From positions 12,146,078 through 12,210,077 of the forward strand of contig OX453279.1 of NCBI GenBank assembly GCA_949710005.1: a stretch of DNA of 64,000 nucleotides. Direction: 5' to 3'. A model generated the notes under the pieces. It worked only from the letters and a program-made list of their open reading frames with translations, had not been told where the DNA came from and did not search any database. Below are positions 25,001-35,617 of the stretch, piece after piece (the first letter of the stretch is position 1; every line of letters starts with the position of its first letter). The stretch is from Ricordea florida. Lineage: Eukaryota; Cnidaria; Anthozoa; Corallimorpharia; Ricordeidae. The position numbers and the translations under genes were made by a program.

Positions 25001-26927
25001 ATATCAGTTAACTGATTATCATTTAATGTTAGTGCAAGGTTGCCAGTAATGGGACTCCAGTTACTCTAATAAATGTTATATATGGGTACTAATTTGAAAG
25101 TGAATCACAATGCAAAAACATTTGTTTCAAATTCACCTGGGTTTCAAAAGTGGTTAAATAGGTTTAATTTAGACAATGCTTTTGTTTGCTCCAGGAACAT
25201 GGAAAAAAACAATATTGCCATGTGACTTCTTGAACCAAAGCCACCTAAATTTTAAATGTCTGTCTTTGATGTGGAACAACTGATTTGTGGTGAGTTTCTT
25301 ACCAAGATGATTCTCTTTCAATCTTGATATGCTTTGTACAGTTATAAAGCAAATTATATACATTTTAAGTGATATAAAGAACATTTGTAGAGATTCTATT
25401 GTTTAGATACTCGATTGTGATTGGATAATTTGTAAGAAATTTGTTTTGGTGGCCTTGGTTTGAGTAGTTAATGATAATTTGTATACCGCTCTTTTTCATA
25501 TGGATATGTTAAAAGGCGCTTTACGTCAATTCTCCTATTGAATAATTAATTACAATCAAACTTTATCAAAGGTCGACCAAAACACCGGAGTCTACATCCC
25601 CTACTCTTTTCTTTAATCTTTAATTGTCATGATTAAAGATTAAAGAACAGGGTTGTGGGATCTTTAACGTCCCATAAGAACAGTGCTGTGACACGGGGCC
25701 TACAGTTTTTCGTCCTTATCCGAGAAGGCTAGAATGTCTAACCATTTGCAGATGTCATAACAACGGCAGCACATTCTCCTCAGTTATTTTAAGACCTTGA
25801 GTGTTGGTCCGGCCGAGGTTTGAACTCACGACCTGCCGCTCGACAGTAAAAACATCATCGGTACAAACTACTTTTACTACTGTAAAACTAGTTTGTACAT
25901 AATGACACAGTCTGAGAGGAACAGAATTTCTAAAAACGTTGATCTATGTAAATGTATTACGAAACGAAACTGTTACGTTAATCTCCACCGGGACTATACA
26001 TAAGTGCAAACTTTGCAATAAACTGATTCTATAAATGTAAATCATTTTTAGCTGAAAGTGTATTTAACGGCGAAATTGGGGTTTGTATATATATACCTTT
26101 TTACTTTTTAAGTTTATGGCTAATATTTTTATTTATTATATCTCTCAGTTAGTACGCGTTCTGTGATTGGTCAATTTAGCGGGCCGTACTTCACTGTACG
26201 GCCCGCTAAAGTTTGTTTTGGTCGCCAAAATGACTCCAGAGATATAATAAATATCTTATTAACCTCGTTTTCTCGGTCCGTACTGTAAAATACGGATCCT
26301 CGTTTTTTCCCGTCGATTTATGGCCCGCGCGCTTCGCGCTTGGGCCATAAATCGACGGGAAAAAACTCGGTCCGTATTTTACAGTACGGACCTCGAACTC
26401 GATTAATAAGAGGTATATATTTGTAGAATCCGGTTGTTGCAAAATTCGCCGTTGTCAAATATCTCTCACTACCAGCTTAACACATAGACGAAGCTACGTG
26501 AAATTTTAAAACACTCAAAACAGACTTCACCCAATGACCCTTTGTCATTATCAAATAATTAGATTCGTTGCTGTTCGGAAAAGAAAGCCACGTACTTAGA
26601 ATTTCGTACATCTGGGAGGTTCCGCTCCACTGAAACCTTATCGCTTGCAACTCTGTTAAACGCGTGATCTTTGAAGCCTTGCTCTTCCCTTCGTTTCTCC
26701 AAAAGATTTAACGATACTCCAGCACCCCATTCTCCTGGTTTGTCTGGGTTTCTATCTGGTGTTTTATCGTACATTAGGATAGAGTAACTAAAAGCATCGT
26801 GGGCGGAATTGGTCATTATTGTGTCGACATCATCGTTGCTCAAGATAAAGTACGTCGCCAAATAAATCCATAAAGAAGACGTTAGTACGATGAAATAAAA
26901 CACCACACGACGCTTGGGGATAATCAT
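14971..26927 (-). CDS. GALNT-like: Polypeptide N-acetylgalactosaminyltransferase, second gene (complete, 8 coding exons)
   Basis: Golgi type II membrane GalNAc-transferase. Coding exons: 26927-26596, 24650-24484, 23461-23086, 21246-21129, 19793-19461, 17360-17262, 15482-15360 and 15108-14971. Phases agree at every junction and the total is 1686 nt (561 aa), normal for the family. The anchor is near residues 8-28 and is followed by [19 protein letters not shown]. Catalytic motifs are [26 protein letters not shown] (DxH), [23 protein letters not shown] and [18 protein letters not shown]. The last three exons form a ricin-B-type lectin with alpha (CLDTLG), beta (NCLDYNG...QKWEY) and gamma (DICIDRG...QVWEF) repeats, ending at TGA 14973-14971. 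I chose the Met before [10 protein letters not shown]; an upstream in-frame Met at 26981 would add 18 residues. The stem and lectin recall the GALNT10 group. The exon 5 donor (CAG|GTCTGG) is weak but in phase. Confidence 0.92.
16340..16430. repeat. Inverted-repeat hairpin (fold-back MITE)
   Basis: Arms TATGGTCCCGAGGGAAACAG and its inverse, extended through TTAGTTTTGTTTCC, enclose about 22 bp. It is in the intron between exons 6 and 7 of the second GALNT gene. Confidence 0.7.
16556..17008 (-). mobile_element. tRNA-derived SINE, family 2, copy 1
   Basis: On the minus strand the head reads GTTAGCTCAGTTGGTAGAGC (A box) and later GTGGGTTCAAATCC (B box). The body contains conserved blocks for TCTAGTCTTCTCGGATAAGG and GGGACGTTAAAGAACCCACA, and an AT-rich tail with AGCGCTTTGAGCC. 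Blocks recur at 25480-25858 and 44396-44763, with a tail-only piece at 21010-21090. It looks like a tRNA gene to a box search but the body is SINE. Confidence 0.75.
18279..18839. mobile_element. Pogo/Tigger-like non-autonomous element
   Basis: Ends AGTGGAACCCCGCTCTACGG and its inverse (ATGAACCGGGTTCCACT), with sub-terminal TACGGACACC repeats at both ends and TA flanks. No transposase frame. Family assignment rests on terminus style and TA target. Confidence 0.55.
19060..19290 (-). mobile_element. tRNA-derived SINE, family 3, copy 1
   Basis: The minus-strand head GGCTTGATAGCTCAGTTGGT and GGGTTCGAATC are A and B boxes. The head is followed by a (GA)GTTTTTTTTTCAGGC spacer and a body containing TTAAGTTGTGTACATAAC. 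A second copy lies at 52715-52925. Family 3 has a different body from family 2. Confidence 0.7.
21826..21852 (-). ncRNA. Hammerhead ribozyme core, stem I eroded
   Basis: The minus strand reads CTGATGA, A, GGTC-ATT-GACC, GAAAC, GTC: a perfect core and stem II. Flanks do not pair beyond one base, so stem I is absent in the monomer. It lies 250 bp from the intact ribozyme in opposite orientation. Confidence 0.5.
22098..22141 (+). ncRNA. Hammerhead ribozyme, type I-like, intact core
   Basis: Order: stem I strand ATACTGTA, core CTGAAGA (C3 U4 G5 A6 N7 G8 A9), stem II GCCC-GAAT-GGGC, GAAAC, then GTC cleavage site, then TACAGTAT, the exact complement of the first strand (8 bp). All invariant core bases are present. 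Stem III would be the self-complementary ACGT, as in the minimal dimer-acting hammerheads of Penelope-like retroelements. Predicted cleavage is after C22133. Confidence 0.75.
25480..25858 (-). mobile_element. tRNA-derived SINE, family 2, copy 2 (damaged head)
   Basis: Shares TCCTTATCCGAGAAGGCTAG, TAACCATTTGCAGATGTCAT and the B box, but the A-box end is replaced by unrelated sequence. A short self-inverse (TTTAATCTTTAATTGTCATGATTAAAGATTAAAG) sits inside. Confidence 0.65.
26136..26413. mobile_element. Composite fold-back element (nested hairpins)
   Basis: One hairpin runs 26136-26250 (ATTATATCTCT...AGAGATATAATA, enclosing GCGGGCCGTAC/GTACGGCCCGC). A second runs 26252-26413 (CTTATTAACCTCG..., inner arms CCCGTCGATTTATGGCCC and GGGCCATAAATCGACGGG). 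A diverged version of the same two-hairpin layout is at 33015-33400. Confidence 0.65.
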
Positions 26928-28119
26928 CCCTAATATGACGACGGAGCTGTACAGCTGTTCCGCTTCAGAGCATCGAACCAAGTTAATAACCGGTTAACAC
27001 AACGTTGCATTTGTAGTAAGATATTCTTCGTGATCCTCTTTTGAGCGACATATCGAAATATGCAAATTATCCTTGGGAAGACTCGTGCTATCTACTTTGC
27101 AGCAAGTGAAACTAAATACTTTCAAGGCCAACCCTTATCAGGAACATATATATTTATGACCACACAACAGCCTCAACTTGCCATTGTTTGACCGTTGAAT
27201 CGGCGTTTATCGGCGTTTCGAGGGTTGCTGACCAAAGGTACGCGGGCTCTAGGAAAGATTTTTGCCCTTTCAGATACTGGAAACGAGATTGCTTTTTCAC
27301 TGGCAAAGTTCACATGCTCATGCGCAGCATATATGGATAATAAACAAAATACCTCCGAACGTGTGTTTCCGTTGTCGCGTGGTTTTATTGGCACACGTGG
27401 ACACGAGTGTGTTGGCATGTGTTTGACTAGCTTTGTGAGCGTATGCGCGTCAGTCGAAATCTAACTTAACGACATTTCCAGTGCCACTTACTTCTGTTCG
27501 AACTTGAAACATTTTATTAACAGGCCTTTTACATATTTTCTATTCATTCTACCACATAAGCTCCCTAAAGATTTCTTAATCACAAACCGAAATATCGGCG
27601 GGCAAGTTCCGATGAGTTCTGATTTGCTGTTAGACTTCTGATTTGCTGTTAGAAGTATTCATGGAGTCTTGACCATGTGCTCTTATGACTCATTCTGACA
27701 CGTGCGCATAATGAACGCACAAGCGCTGTAATACTAGGGCGATTTGTGACTGAATAAAGAAAAAAAGATGAAGCCGAATTTATACCTTGAGCATTCCTTC
27801 GGAAGAAGCCCGAGTAACAGTGCTATGTAACATATCAGGAAATGCTTTAAAACGAGTAGAAAACATAATGTGATGCTAGACTGGTAAAATTAACAAGTTA
27901 CAATTCACGATCAGACATCTCAACACTCCTGCGCAGTGTCCTCTTTAAATCAGGTGATTTTTTGCCTTTCCTTTCCTTTCTTTTTTATTGTACTTAATTG
28001 CTGGCGAGCCTTAGCGAGACAGCACACTATTTTAGAGGGTCAGCGGTGTTCCATAAAACATAAGCGGTGAAAAATCTCGATTCTTCGGATGTCAGATTAG
28101 GGGCATGCGCAGTTAGGCA

Positions 28120-29450
28120 TTTTCGTTGTGTGACGTCACAATGATTTGTGCACGTTTCACAACACTTCACGTCTTGCTGGCGGTTGACAAGTTCGGAAGA
28201 GTTGAAAGTCAGGGGTTTTTCCTTATTTCGATAGCCTACATGTCTCTAAAAGCCCGGGGAAGTATTAATCGAGGTCACGATCAGTTTGATGAATTGATGA
28301 ATCGCGAGGGCGACAGGAGGTTTTCATGAGTTTGTCTGCCTTACTATGCGACCAGTTGTGGCCAATTCAGCAATGGAGATGTGAAGAAATCGATTGCGTC
28401 TTGCTTCATGGAGATAATTTGTTCCTCAATGCACTTCAAATGGGGCAATCACCAGATAAAGAGACTTACCCTCTGAGTAAATTACCGCCTCCAGCTTGCC
28501 TGTTTTCGGAGATATTCGTGAAAGGTCAATTGGAAAACAGATCTGTCGTTGAAGTGAGTTCAGAGCGCGTCAAGGGGAAGCACGAGGTTACGAATTGCGG
28601 TCGTTTCGCCCGATGGCCTATTCGCCCGAAGACGTTTCGCCCGATCTCAGAGTCGATTCGCCCGAGGAAAAAGTCGATTCGCCCGGACCAAGAGTCGATT
28701 CGCCCGGACCAAGAGTCGGTTCGCCCGAACTTAGAGTCGATTCGCCCGGACTAATAAAATCCTGGATAATCCTTATGTTTTGTTGGCTTAACTTATCAAA
28801 CATAAAGCATTTAACGTTTCCTATTATATAATCTTTGGTGATGCCAGTTATAACCGTTGAGTTCAATTTGTCACGCGTTTATTGTAAAGGAACGCAGCCC
28901 ATGGATACATCTATTTATCACGCCGCCAATAGACACTTCGTTTCTTGCAAACAAACTCTTTCCATAGATACATCCGTTGTTTGTTTTCCCTTTTTGGCGT
29001 CTGTAGTATACATTAGCTGAATCGTCTTAGTTGGGATATGAAAGAAGCGGAGTTGTGCGCCTTGCAGATTAGGCTTGTGTCTGATGGAAATTGATGCGAA
29101 TTCAAAGGCAAACCGGCTACCGCCGCCTTCAAGGCAAGATATTTGAACTCTGGGACCAATACGCGTCCAAAGATATTGAACTTAAAAATTTACTGGCATC
29201 ACCAAAGATTAGGAAACGTTAAATGCTATATGTTTGATTAAGTTAAGCCAACAAAACATACTTGATTAACCTGGATTTTATTAGTCCGGGCGAATCGCCT
29301 CTTGGTCCGGGCGAATCGACTTTTTCTTCGGGCGAATCGACTCGGAAATCGGGCGAAACGTCTTCGGGCGAAAGGGTCATCGGGCGAAACGACCTGATAC
29401 CGAGGTTACTACCTCGCCCGTTGAGGCTAAATCTTTGAACGTTTAGTCAA
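28120..29450 (+). pseudogene. Broken transposon- or virus-type gene split by a fold-back element
   Basis: Frames read KARGSINRGHDQF then, after a frame change near 28326, MSLSALLCDQLWPIQQW, LLHGDNLFLNALQMG and GKHEV. The arrangement RGS-x-x-QG...C-x-x-NSL/MSL followed by a D-rich strand recalls herpesvirus-type (C76) deubiquitinase-like domains found in cnidarian elements, but the catalytic-Cys segment is lost here. The frame stops being sensible at 28592, where the fold-back element starts, and resumes in register at 29410 before a TAG. Assignment is tentative. Confidence 0.4.
28592..29400. mobile_element. Fold-back element with 9-bp target duplication (Mutator-like)
   Basis: CGAGGTTAC occurs at 28583-28591 and 29401-29409. 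Arms of ~210 bp are inverse copies, made of ~20-bp units such as GAGTCGATTCGCCCGGACCA, then a unique stretch ending near GGTGATGCCAG/CTGGCATCACC. The loop is ~340 bp with no gene. A 9-bp duplication and long inverted ends with internal sub-repeats are Mutator-superfamily traits. Confidence 0.75.
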
Positions 29451-30003
29451 AAAGTCTGTCGCCCGTTGAATCACAGTCTGTCGGCCGAGGAGGCACAACA
29501 ATCGACCTTAGAATTTATGCAACTGTTTTGTTCCCAGAATGAACTGGCCTGCTTTGTTATTGTTATTACCTTCTTGAAGTCACTATTGCCTTAAATATCT
29601 CAGAATTTTTTATACCAAGATCTTACAGTTACAGTTACGCTTAAATGTCATAATGAATGTATTAATTAAATTGTTCATTATTTTCTAATACTGATGTTGC
29701 AGTTTCCGTTGCATCCTAACAGTAATTTTACACCCTTCACAGTACATACATTTCTGTTGGACTCAGAACTTCCCTTTAAAAATAACACGATAATTGTAGA
29801 AATATTCCAAAAACACGCTTTGAAAACATACCAAAGCGTTAGAGCATAAACAAACAGTTGCCACCATATCTCCTTCCAAATACACCATCTTTTTACTAAG
29901 GGAATATCCAGAGGATCTTGAACTAACCTAATTTTCTGCTTACCCCTCCTCTATTCCAAACCACTTCTCCTCGCCAGCACTCACTCTCACATTGAAATTT
30001 CTA

Positions 30004-30036
<33 letters not shown>

Positions 30037-30044
30037 TGGGTTGC

Positions 30045-30131
30045 AGGGTTTGCGCAGTGGTGAGAGCGCTCGCCTTCCACCAATGTGTCCCGGGTTCGAT
30101 TCCTGGTCCCGGCGTCATATGTGGACTGAGT

Positions 30132-30168
<37 letters not shown>

Positions 30169-30297
30169 CGGGTACTCCGGTTTTCCCCTCTCCACAAAAC
30201 CAACATTTGATTTGATTTAATTTGTGCTTTACACTGTCCCCAATTAGTATGTCAGTGCTAGATACAGTCGACACTCAAATAAGGGTTATTGTTATTA
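30045..30297 (+). mobile_element. tRNA-derived SINE, family 1, copy 2
   Basis: Same A box, B box, CTCCGGGTACTCCGG body and TTTGATTTGATTT tail as the copy at 1972. It follows a (TTA)n tract at 30006-30035. Confidence 0.8.
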
Positions 30298-30339
30298 TGT
30301 ACTCAAATAGAGGGCAACATGGGCTTGCCTCATAAAGGT

Positions 30340-30582
30340 TGGTTCTCATATAATCGCCCCGCCCTGCGACCGATCGCTCCGCTCTGCGACCAATCGCCCC
30401 GCTCTGTGACCGATCGCCCGGATCGAACACGGACGATCCAAGCGATCGCGATCGCCCCTTGGAACCGCTTCTGACGTTAACGATCGTCTGCGTAATGTTC
30501 TCATATAATCGCCCCGATCGTAAGACCACTTTTTGAAGTGACAGCGGCGACTGAAACGATCGGGGCGATTATATGAGAACCA
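30340..30582. mobile_element. MITE with TGGTTCTCATATAATCGCCC ends
   Basis: The terminal 22 bp is repeated inverted at 30561-30582 and once directly near 30499. The interior is rich in CGATCG and degenerate GACCGATCGC units. It abuts a family-1 SINE. Confidence 0.65.
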
Positions 30583-30991
30583 ATCTTGAGGAAACTTGCT
30601 TGTTTTATAGCAAAATGGCGATGGGCTTCTCATAACCCTTTTAAATAAGAAACTGGTATTCCTTTTTGCAATGAATTGTAATGTTGAAGGACGGCACACT
30701 TCCCTTGGATTAGGGTTAGGAAAAAATACCTATTAGATTTCGGAATATCTTAAACTGGGATCCCGACCACTTTTTCTACTGCTGAAAGGCTGTATCAACT
30801 ACATTTAAAGATTTATCGAGCGTGAAATGCTTTTTATATTATAGGACTTCTATTTGTAAAGAGGATGGCAGGTATTTCCCCCACACGAAAAGTTCTAGAT
30901 TTGACCTAAAGTTGGGTCTCAATCAACGTAGCCAATAGTTTACAAGGGATATAAACAATAGAACCAGTCCTTGCCTAAATTAAATACTTAC

Positions 30992-31503
30992 TTGTTGTTC
31001 CTGTAGTCCCGGAGTTTACGGTGCACGGAGATCATGTCACTTGCTACACGATTAAAAGAATGTTGATCAAATCCTTCGTCTTCTTCATCTTTTCGAGAGG
31101 CATCTACAGTCACACCCTCCCCCCCTGCCCCAGGACCCTTTAACTTTGCCCCGGGGGGGAACCTCTCATAATTAGCCGTAATGAATGTCACTTTCTTTAG
31201 AGATTTCATTGAAGTGATCGCCTTGTTAGGGTCTTTGTGTATCGTGATAGAGCTGTCCTTTGTTACAACTGGTTTGTCGTGTTCACCCGCTCTCTTGTCT
31301 CTCATTTCGACAGGTTTATCTTCTTGAAGCTTCCATTTTGGTATTTGCATGGGGAAGAGCTCGTTCGATGTACGCCTTTTCACTTCAATACTAACCTCCA
31401 GAGACTGGATAAGAAAAAACGACACAGTTCCCAAAATCCAAAAGAAAGAAGTTAGCACTATGGTGTAGTAGACCAACTTCCTTCTAGAAATCAATCGAGT
31501 CAT
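30992..31503 (-). CDS. GALNT-like: Alternative or orphan first exon of a GALNT gene
   Basis: Encodes 170 residues of a GALNT N-terminus: short basic tail, signal anchor (residues ~10-32, VYYTIVLTSFFWILGTVSFF), a Lys-rich stem, then FNRVASDMISVHRKLRDYR. It ends AAC AAC AA|GTAAGT, phase 2, exactly like the exon at 26927-26596. The anchor resembles that exon's anchor (RR-x-V-x-Y/F-x-IVLTS). No further GALNT exon lies between it and 26.9 kb, so the nearest compatible acceptor is exon 2 at 24650. Joined there it would give a 621-residue enzyme with a different stem. It could instead be the relic of a tandem duplicate that lost its core. Confidence 0.75.
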
Positions 31504-32222
31504 GATCTGGTATTGCCTTACGCATCGTCATCTGTCCATGTCAGCCTACTCTTGACAGCGTCATAGAGACAGCTTGTTTCAAAAGCGGGGTCAATACTGC
31601 TCTAGAAAGAAATCAAAAATTGGTTTGATGAAGTGTATGTTCTTGAAGAGGAAGATGTTAACTCTGTTTGCCAGGTCACGTGAAAGCACAGGTTGTATAC
31701 CATGTACCTGTGAGAGCGGCTGGTTACCCGCCAAGCCACATGTTGTTATTCACTTCATATCATTTAAACTTCCAGCTCTCAATTGATTGTCACATGTTTA
31801 AGGTGACAGCGAGGTTGGTGGGCGAGCACAAGAATAAAACCAGCCAGCAAACGGTTAAGCTTTTCTGCAACTACTGTACTTGTGTAGTTAAATCGTTTGT
31901 GCGGTCATGGTCTTTGACGGTCGATCTCTTTGCATGCCCCATGTACGCTAGTTGTTTAATAAGTGCCCCTCTCCAATAAGGACTTGAAAGCTTTTGTATC
32001 TCCATTGAGGTTGACGAGAATGAATACACCGTGATCTTTTATTCATTGGAAACAGCTGAACCTCTAAACAACCTCCACCTTGGGAACAGAACCAAGTGGC
32101 CGTTGTGGAAAGAAGGCCTTTATGGGGAAGTATGGGTGCAATATGACGCTTTTCCTTTCAGCAAGTACAACATGTTTATTACGCCAAGTTCATCATCTTA
32201 CTGTAACCTATAATGTTAGCTA
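31504..32222. other. Upstream region of the distal GALNT first exon
   Basis: No coding or repeat signal recognised. It presumably contains the promoter of the distal first exon; no TATA box is evident. Confidence 0.4.
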
Positions 32223-32230
32223 GACGAAAA

Positions 32231-32963
32231 TAGCCTGCGTGAAGACGTCTCCTATTTCCTTAGTTTGCTGCACGCGGAAAAGGGACGTCTGACGGAAATC
32301 TCGTACAAGGCCGCAGAGCTCATAGTTCGCTGTGTATGCCACATCAGCTTATATCTGCAAACAGTGTCTTCGAAAACTTCAAAAGCGACGTGGACTTCGC
32401 ACCAACTCAGTGCGTAAAAGGAAATTATATTAGTAGAGCTTTCAAAGCAGGGCTGTCTGTTAAGGAGAAGATATAAACACTTGGAATTGACACTGCAGTT
32501 GCAGCGGCTTCTCTTGAGAAGCGAATACTACTAGACGAATTAGCCTCATCTTCAACGATCGATCATGGCTCACTACAGCCCTCTGCAACGCCTGTCAAAG
32601 TCTCGCCCTCGGATTAAAAAAGATATCAGAGACGACTGGAATTGCGTAATAAATCAAAGATTTCCCACACCCGGTCGGAAGGCTTGCAAATACATTTTTA
32701 ATTAAAATTAATTAAGCATTCTTCCTGCTCGGGAAAAAGCGAAGAGGCCTTGAATACTTCGCAAATGTGCTTGACAGCAGGTGAAAAGTGTGCCATTTTC
32801 ACGGACTGTTTACGGTCGCTCTTGTCAGCCGATAATATTTTCACAATTTATGCGAAATTTAAATTCAAACAGCAGGACACTGGAACACGATTAGTGACGC
32901 CGTTACACAGACGTCCCTTTTCCGCGTGCAACAAAGGAAGAGGAGACGTCTGCACGCAGGCTA
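32231..32963. mobile_element. Non-autonomous element with 8-bp duplication (hAT-like)
   Basis: GACGAAAA flanks it at 32223-32230 and 32964-32971. Ends TAGCCTGCGTG and CACGCAGGCTA extend for ~55 bp of imperfect inverted repeat (AGACGTCTCCT, ACGCGGAAAAGGGACGTCTG). The length and 8-bp target suggest hAT or P. No transposase frame. Confidence 0.7.
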
Positions 32964-34273
32964 GACGAAAAGAGCGAGGTTCGTAAAATCCTAGGCAATT
33001 TATGTCGCATTATTATATGGCTACTATAGTACGCGCGCTCTGATTGGTTGCTGAGAGGGCAAGACTTTCTTGTAATGAATGGACATTATGAAAATTTTTC
33101 AAAATTTTTTTTTTAAATTAGACAAAAGTTATCTCATTTTTAAAGAAACTGCTTCTTCTGTCACTTCTGGTTTCGATCGCATGGTCAGCTGTCCTTCGGT
33201 TCAGTGAACATGACCTCCAATGACCTCTTGCGCGCGCAAGCGGATATTGAAGAAATCTTCCGTTTTTTTTCCAGAGCTAAAACGGCCATATAATAAATAA
33301 CTTATTAACCTCATCCGTTCGGTCATCATAAGGAAATCTCAGACCTCGGTCCGATATTTCCCTGTAATGACCTCACTCTAGGTTAATAAGTATGGCGTTA
33401 TATCCCCGCCAAAATTCAAGTTTCACTATTCTACATGCTGATCGTAATTTGCAACCTAAGTCTTGTGTTCGATATTCTTCTTTCACATTTCTTCATTCAA
33501 ATCTCACAGTTTTATAGCCTTGTTTAAGGTTACGGAACAGGTTCGGGGGTGCGTTGCGCAAAACCATCCTCACGGGCGCGTAATTTTAGGAAACTGCCTA
33601 AACCTATACATCATTTTAAAGCTTATAGAACCTAGAACGGTGATAAAATGTTTTTAACTTGCGAAATTCAATATTAAACGAGCTGCGATCAGTCAAGTGC
33701 AAATCGACCGATGCTTATAAATGCGGCAAACTCGCGTCGGATTTTGACCTTATCAAGAAAACAATGACTGCATGATACTCAGCAGATGTTTGTCTTCAAA
33801 AGTGTGTCGGGGATTTTTTAGATCAGCTTTCAAAACAAAGTTATTATAATTTAAAGTTGGTTGTCGAGCTCTTCTTGGATGGAGACAGCATTAGGACTTA
33901 TATCTTCTAAACGAAAAAGAAATCGGCAAAAGCCCGACACACTTTTGAAGATGAGGGTTTCGTGCACCGTTGGGCGAAATTTCATGATTCTACGATAAAT
34001 TCCTGCATGCGAAGTATCAGCTCAAAGATGGCAAATTCAAAAAAAAAATTAGCCGAGAAATACGGCGTAGAAGGTTTAGTCAACATAACACGCCCCCTGG
34101 GAGTGGTTTTCCGGATTGTCACCTTCATACACCAATCAGGTCCTGGTGTGTGCCGAAACTCGCGGGAAAATGGTGGTGGATATTATTTCAAGATCAAGGT
34201 TTCCTTCGCGGACAATTCAAACGCGGACACGCATGCAAGGCATATTTTCTAGTTTTCTCGCTCTTCCACGCAA

Positions 34274-34435
34274 TGGGAAAAACTAAGACTGGCCGAGCCA
34301 ATACGAACAAGAGGTCGAAAAACAAGAGATCGACAAAAGCTTCGAATCAAACACAAAGTTCCGAGCAAGCACCGAGTAATCCAAAGGACAGCAAGCTCGC
34401 CGAAATGCGCGAAGCGGGGTACGTAATACAGATCT
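34274..34435 (+). CDS. Small basic frame in the nested transposon
   Basis: Begins MGKTKTGRANTNKRSKNKRS and continues through a Ser/Gln-rich stretch to REAGY, where GGTACGTAATA could be a splice donor; beyond that the frame is low-complexity. It could be a first exon of the element's transposase or a chance frame. Function unknown. Confidence 0.3.
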
Positions 34436-34571
34436 CTCTATTTCTTTTTTTTTTTTTTGCTGTGGTAGCCTTTTCCTCTTTTACTGCAATAAACAGATTA
34501 CAGTCTTGACGCATTATGCAAAGCCACTTATGGCTTTATAGGAGTCTAAATATAGTAGTCGGCTTAGCTTT

Positions 34572-35129
34572 TTACCGGCCACTTTTGGCAGTCGAGTGAA
34601 ACGATGCTGGGTTGTTAAAAAGCGGACACTCTTCGTTTTGGCATTGTAGAATCCACTCGCCAGCTATTCCAGCTCTTGACTTCTGTTTAAGTTTTTTATC
34701 CGACCCGCATTTTCGGCAGCTGGTTGACTCGTCGAGGCCTGCTTGCAAATTTCGCGTGTCAAATATTACGCAGCGTTGTTCGCTGTCAGATCGTGCATCA
34801 TCAGACTCGTCCGATGAAGATGAAGTACTTGTGGAATCTGCATCTTTGGAATCCAATCCTTTGTCAACCACCTTCGGCTTACTTTCTTCGCGAATATCAG
34901 AGCTCATTATTTTTCTTCTGCTTGTTGAAGGAGTCGAAATAGCAGCGGTATTTTCTTCCTCGCGATTGTTCAATGGCGGCGAATACCATGAACCTTTGTC
35001 ACTCTCCGCCAGCGAACCTTTCTTCTTTTCACAAAAATTTCCCTTTGCTTTTTTTTTTCGAGACCGCCCATCGGCCTTTTGAACCCAAGGGCTTTTGTTT
35101 CGCTTTCTTTTCTTTCCTCTTTCCATCAA
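34572..35129 (-). CDS. Transposon protein fragment with Cys4-type motif
   Basis: 185 residues. The first ~70 are Lys/Arg-rich (nuclear-signal-like), then a Ser/Asp-rich linker, then VIFDTRNLQAGLDESTSCRK with CRKCGSDKKL and WILQCQNECPL-like Cys pairs (CxxC...CxxxxC). This resembles the leading zinc-binding part of Mutator-like transposase domain proteins common in cnidarian repeats. The catalytic domain is absent. It sits wholly in the nested TTAA element. Confidence 0.5.
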   Translation of the reverse strand: MMERGKKRKRNKSPWVQKADGRSRKKKAKGNFCEKKKGSLAESDKGSWYSPPLNNREEENTAAISTPSTSRRKIMSSDIREESKPKVVDKGLDSKDADSTSTSSSSDESDDARSDSEQRCVIFDTRNLQAGLDESTSCRKCGSDKKLKQKSRAGIAGEWILQCQNEECPLFNNPASFHSTAKSGR

Positions 35130-35617
35130 AAACTACACAAGAACAAGCCAGCAGCGGACAAGCGACGGAAGCAACGCAATGTTGACATTTGTTGTCATGC
35201 TCTGTTGGAAGCCACTCTCCCGCGCTAAATTCCCAGGAGGTCCAGCGGTGTTGACAGCTCAACACCTTTAGACTGTGACGTAATGAGTCACGCAAAAAAG
35301 GAAATTTGCGATATCTCTGGAGCGAAAAGAGATTTCGAATTTATTTTTTCTGCTAAAGAAAGCCTGGACCACATAGTTTATGTATGCCAAAAATCTCAAT
35401 TTTGTAAAAATTTGACCTGCGAACCTGTTCCGTAACCTTAACAATGCTCCATTGGATTTTCACGATGCGACATTCAAGTTTGATCATTTTATGCTAGTTT
35501 GATCATTTTATGCTAGTTTGATCATTTTATGCTAGTTTGAACATTCGACTCGCATGGGTGGTTTACCGTTGCTACGAGAAACCGCTGAATACATAAACAG
35601 AAGGCTCATACTGCAAA

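Larger units (their letters stand above)
33524..35439. mobile_element. TTAA-target transposon nested in the arm of another
   Basis: Ends GGTTACGGAACAGGTTCG and CGAACCTGTTCCGTAACC are exact inverses, each flanked by TTAA. A TTAA target fits Kolobok or piggyBac; the encoded zinc-knuckle protein favours a Kolobok/Mutator-type source. About 1.9 kb with no complete transposase, so non-autonomous. Confidence 0.7.

Noticed and set aside
28620..28760. CRISPR-like array of regular ~20-bp repeats
   Set aside because: Repeats are contiguous without unique spacers and mirrored in the opposite arm at 29270-29390; they are sub-repeats of a fold-back element in animal DNA.
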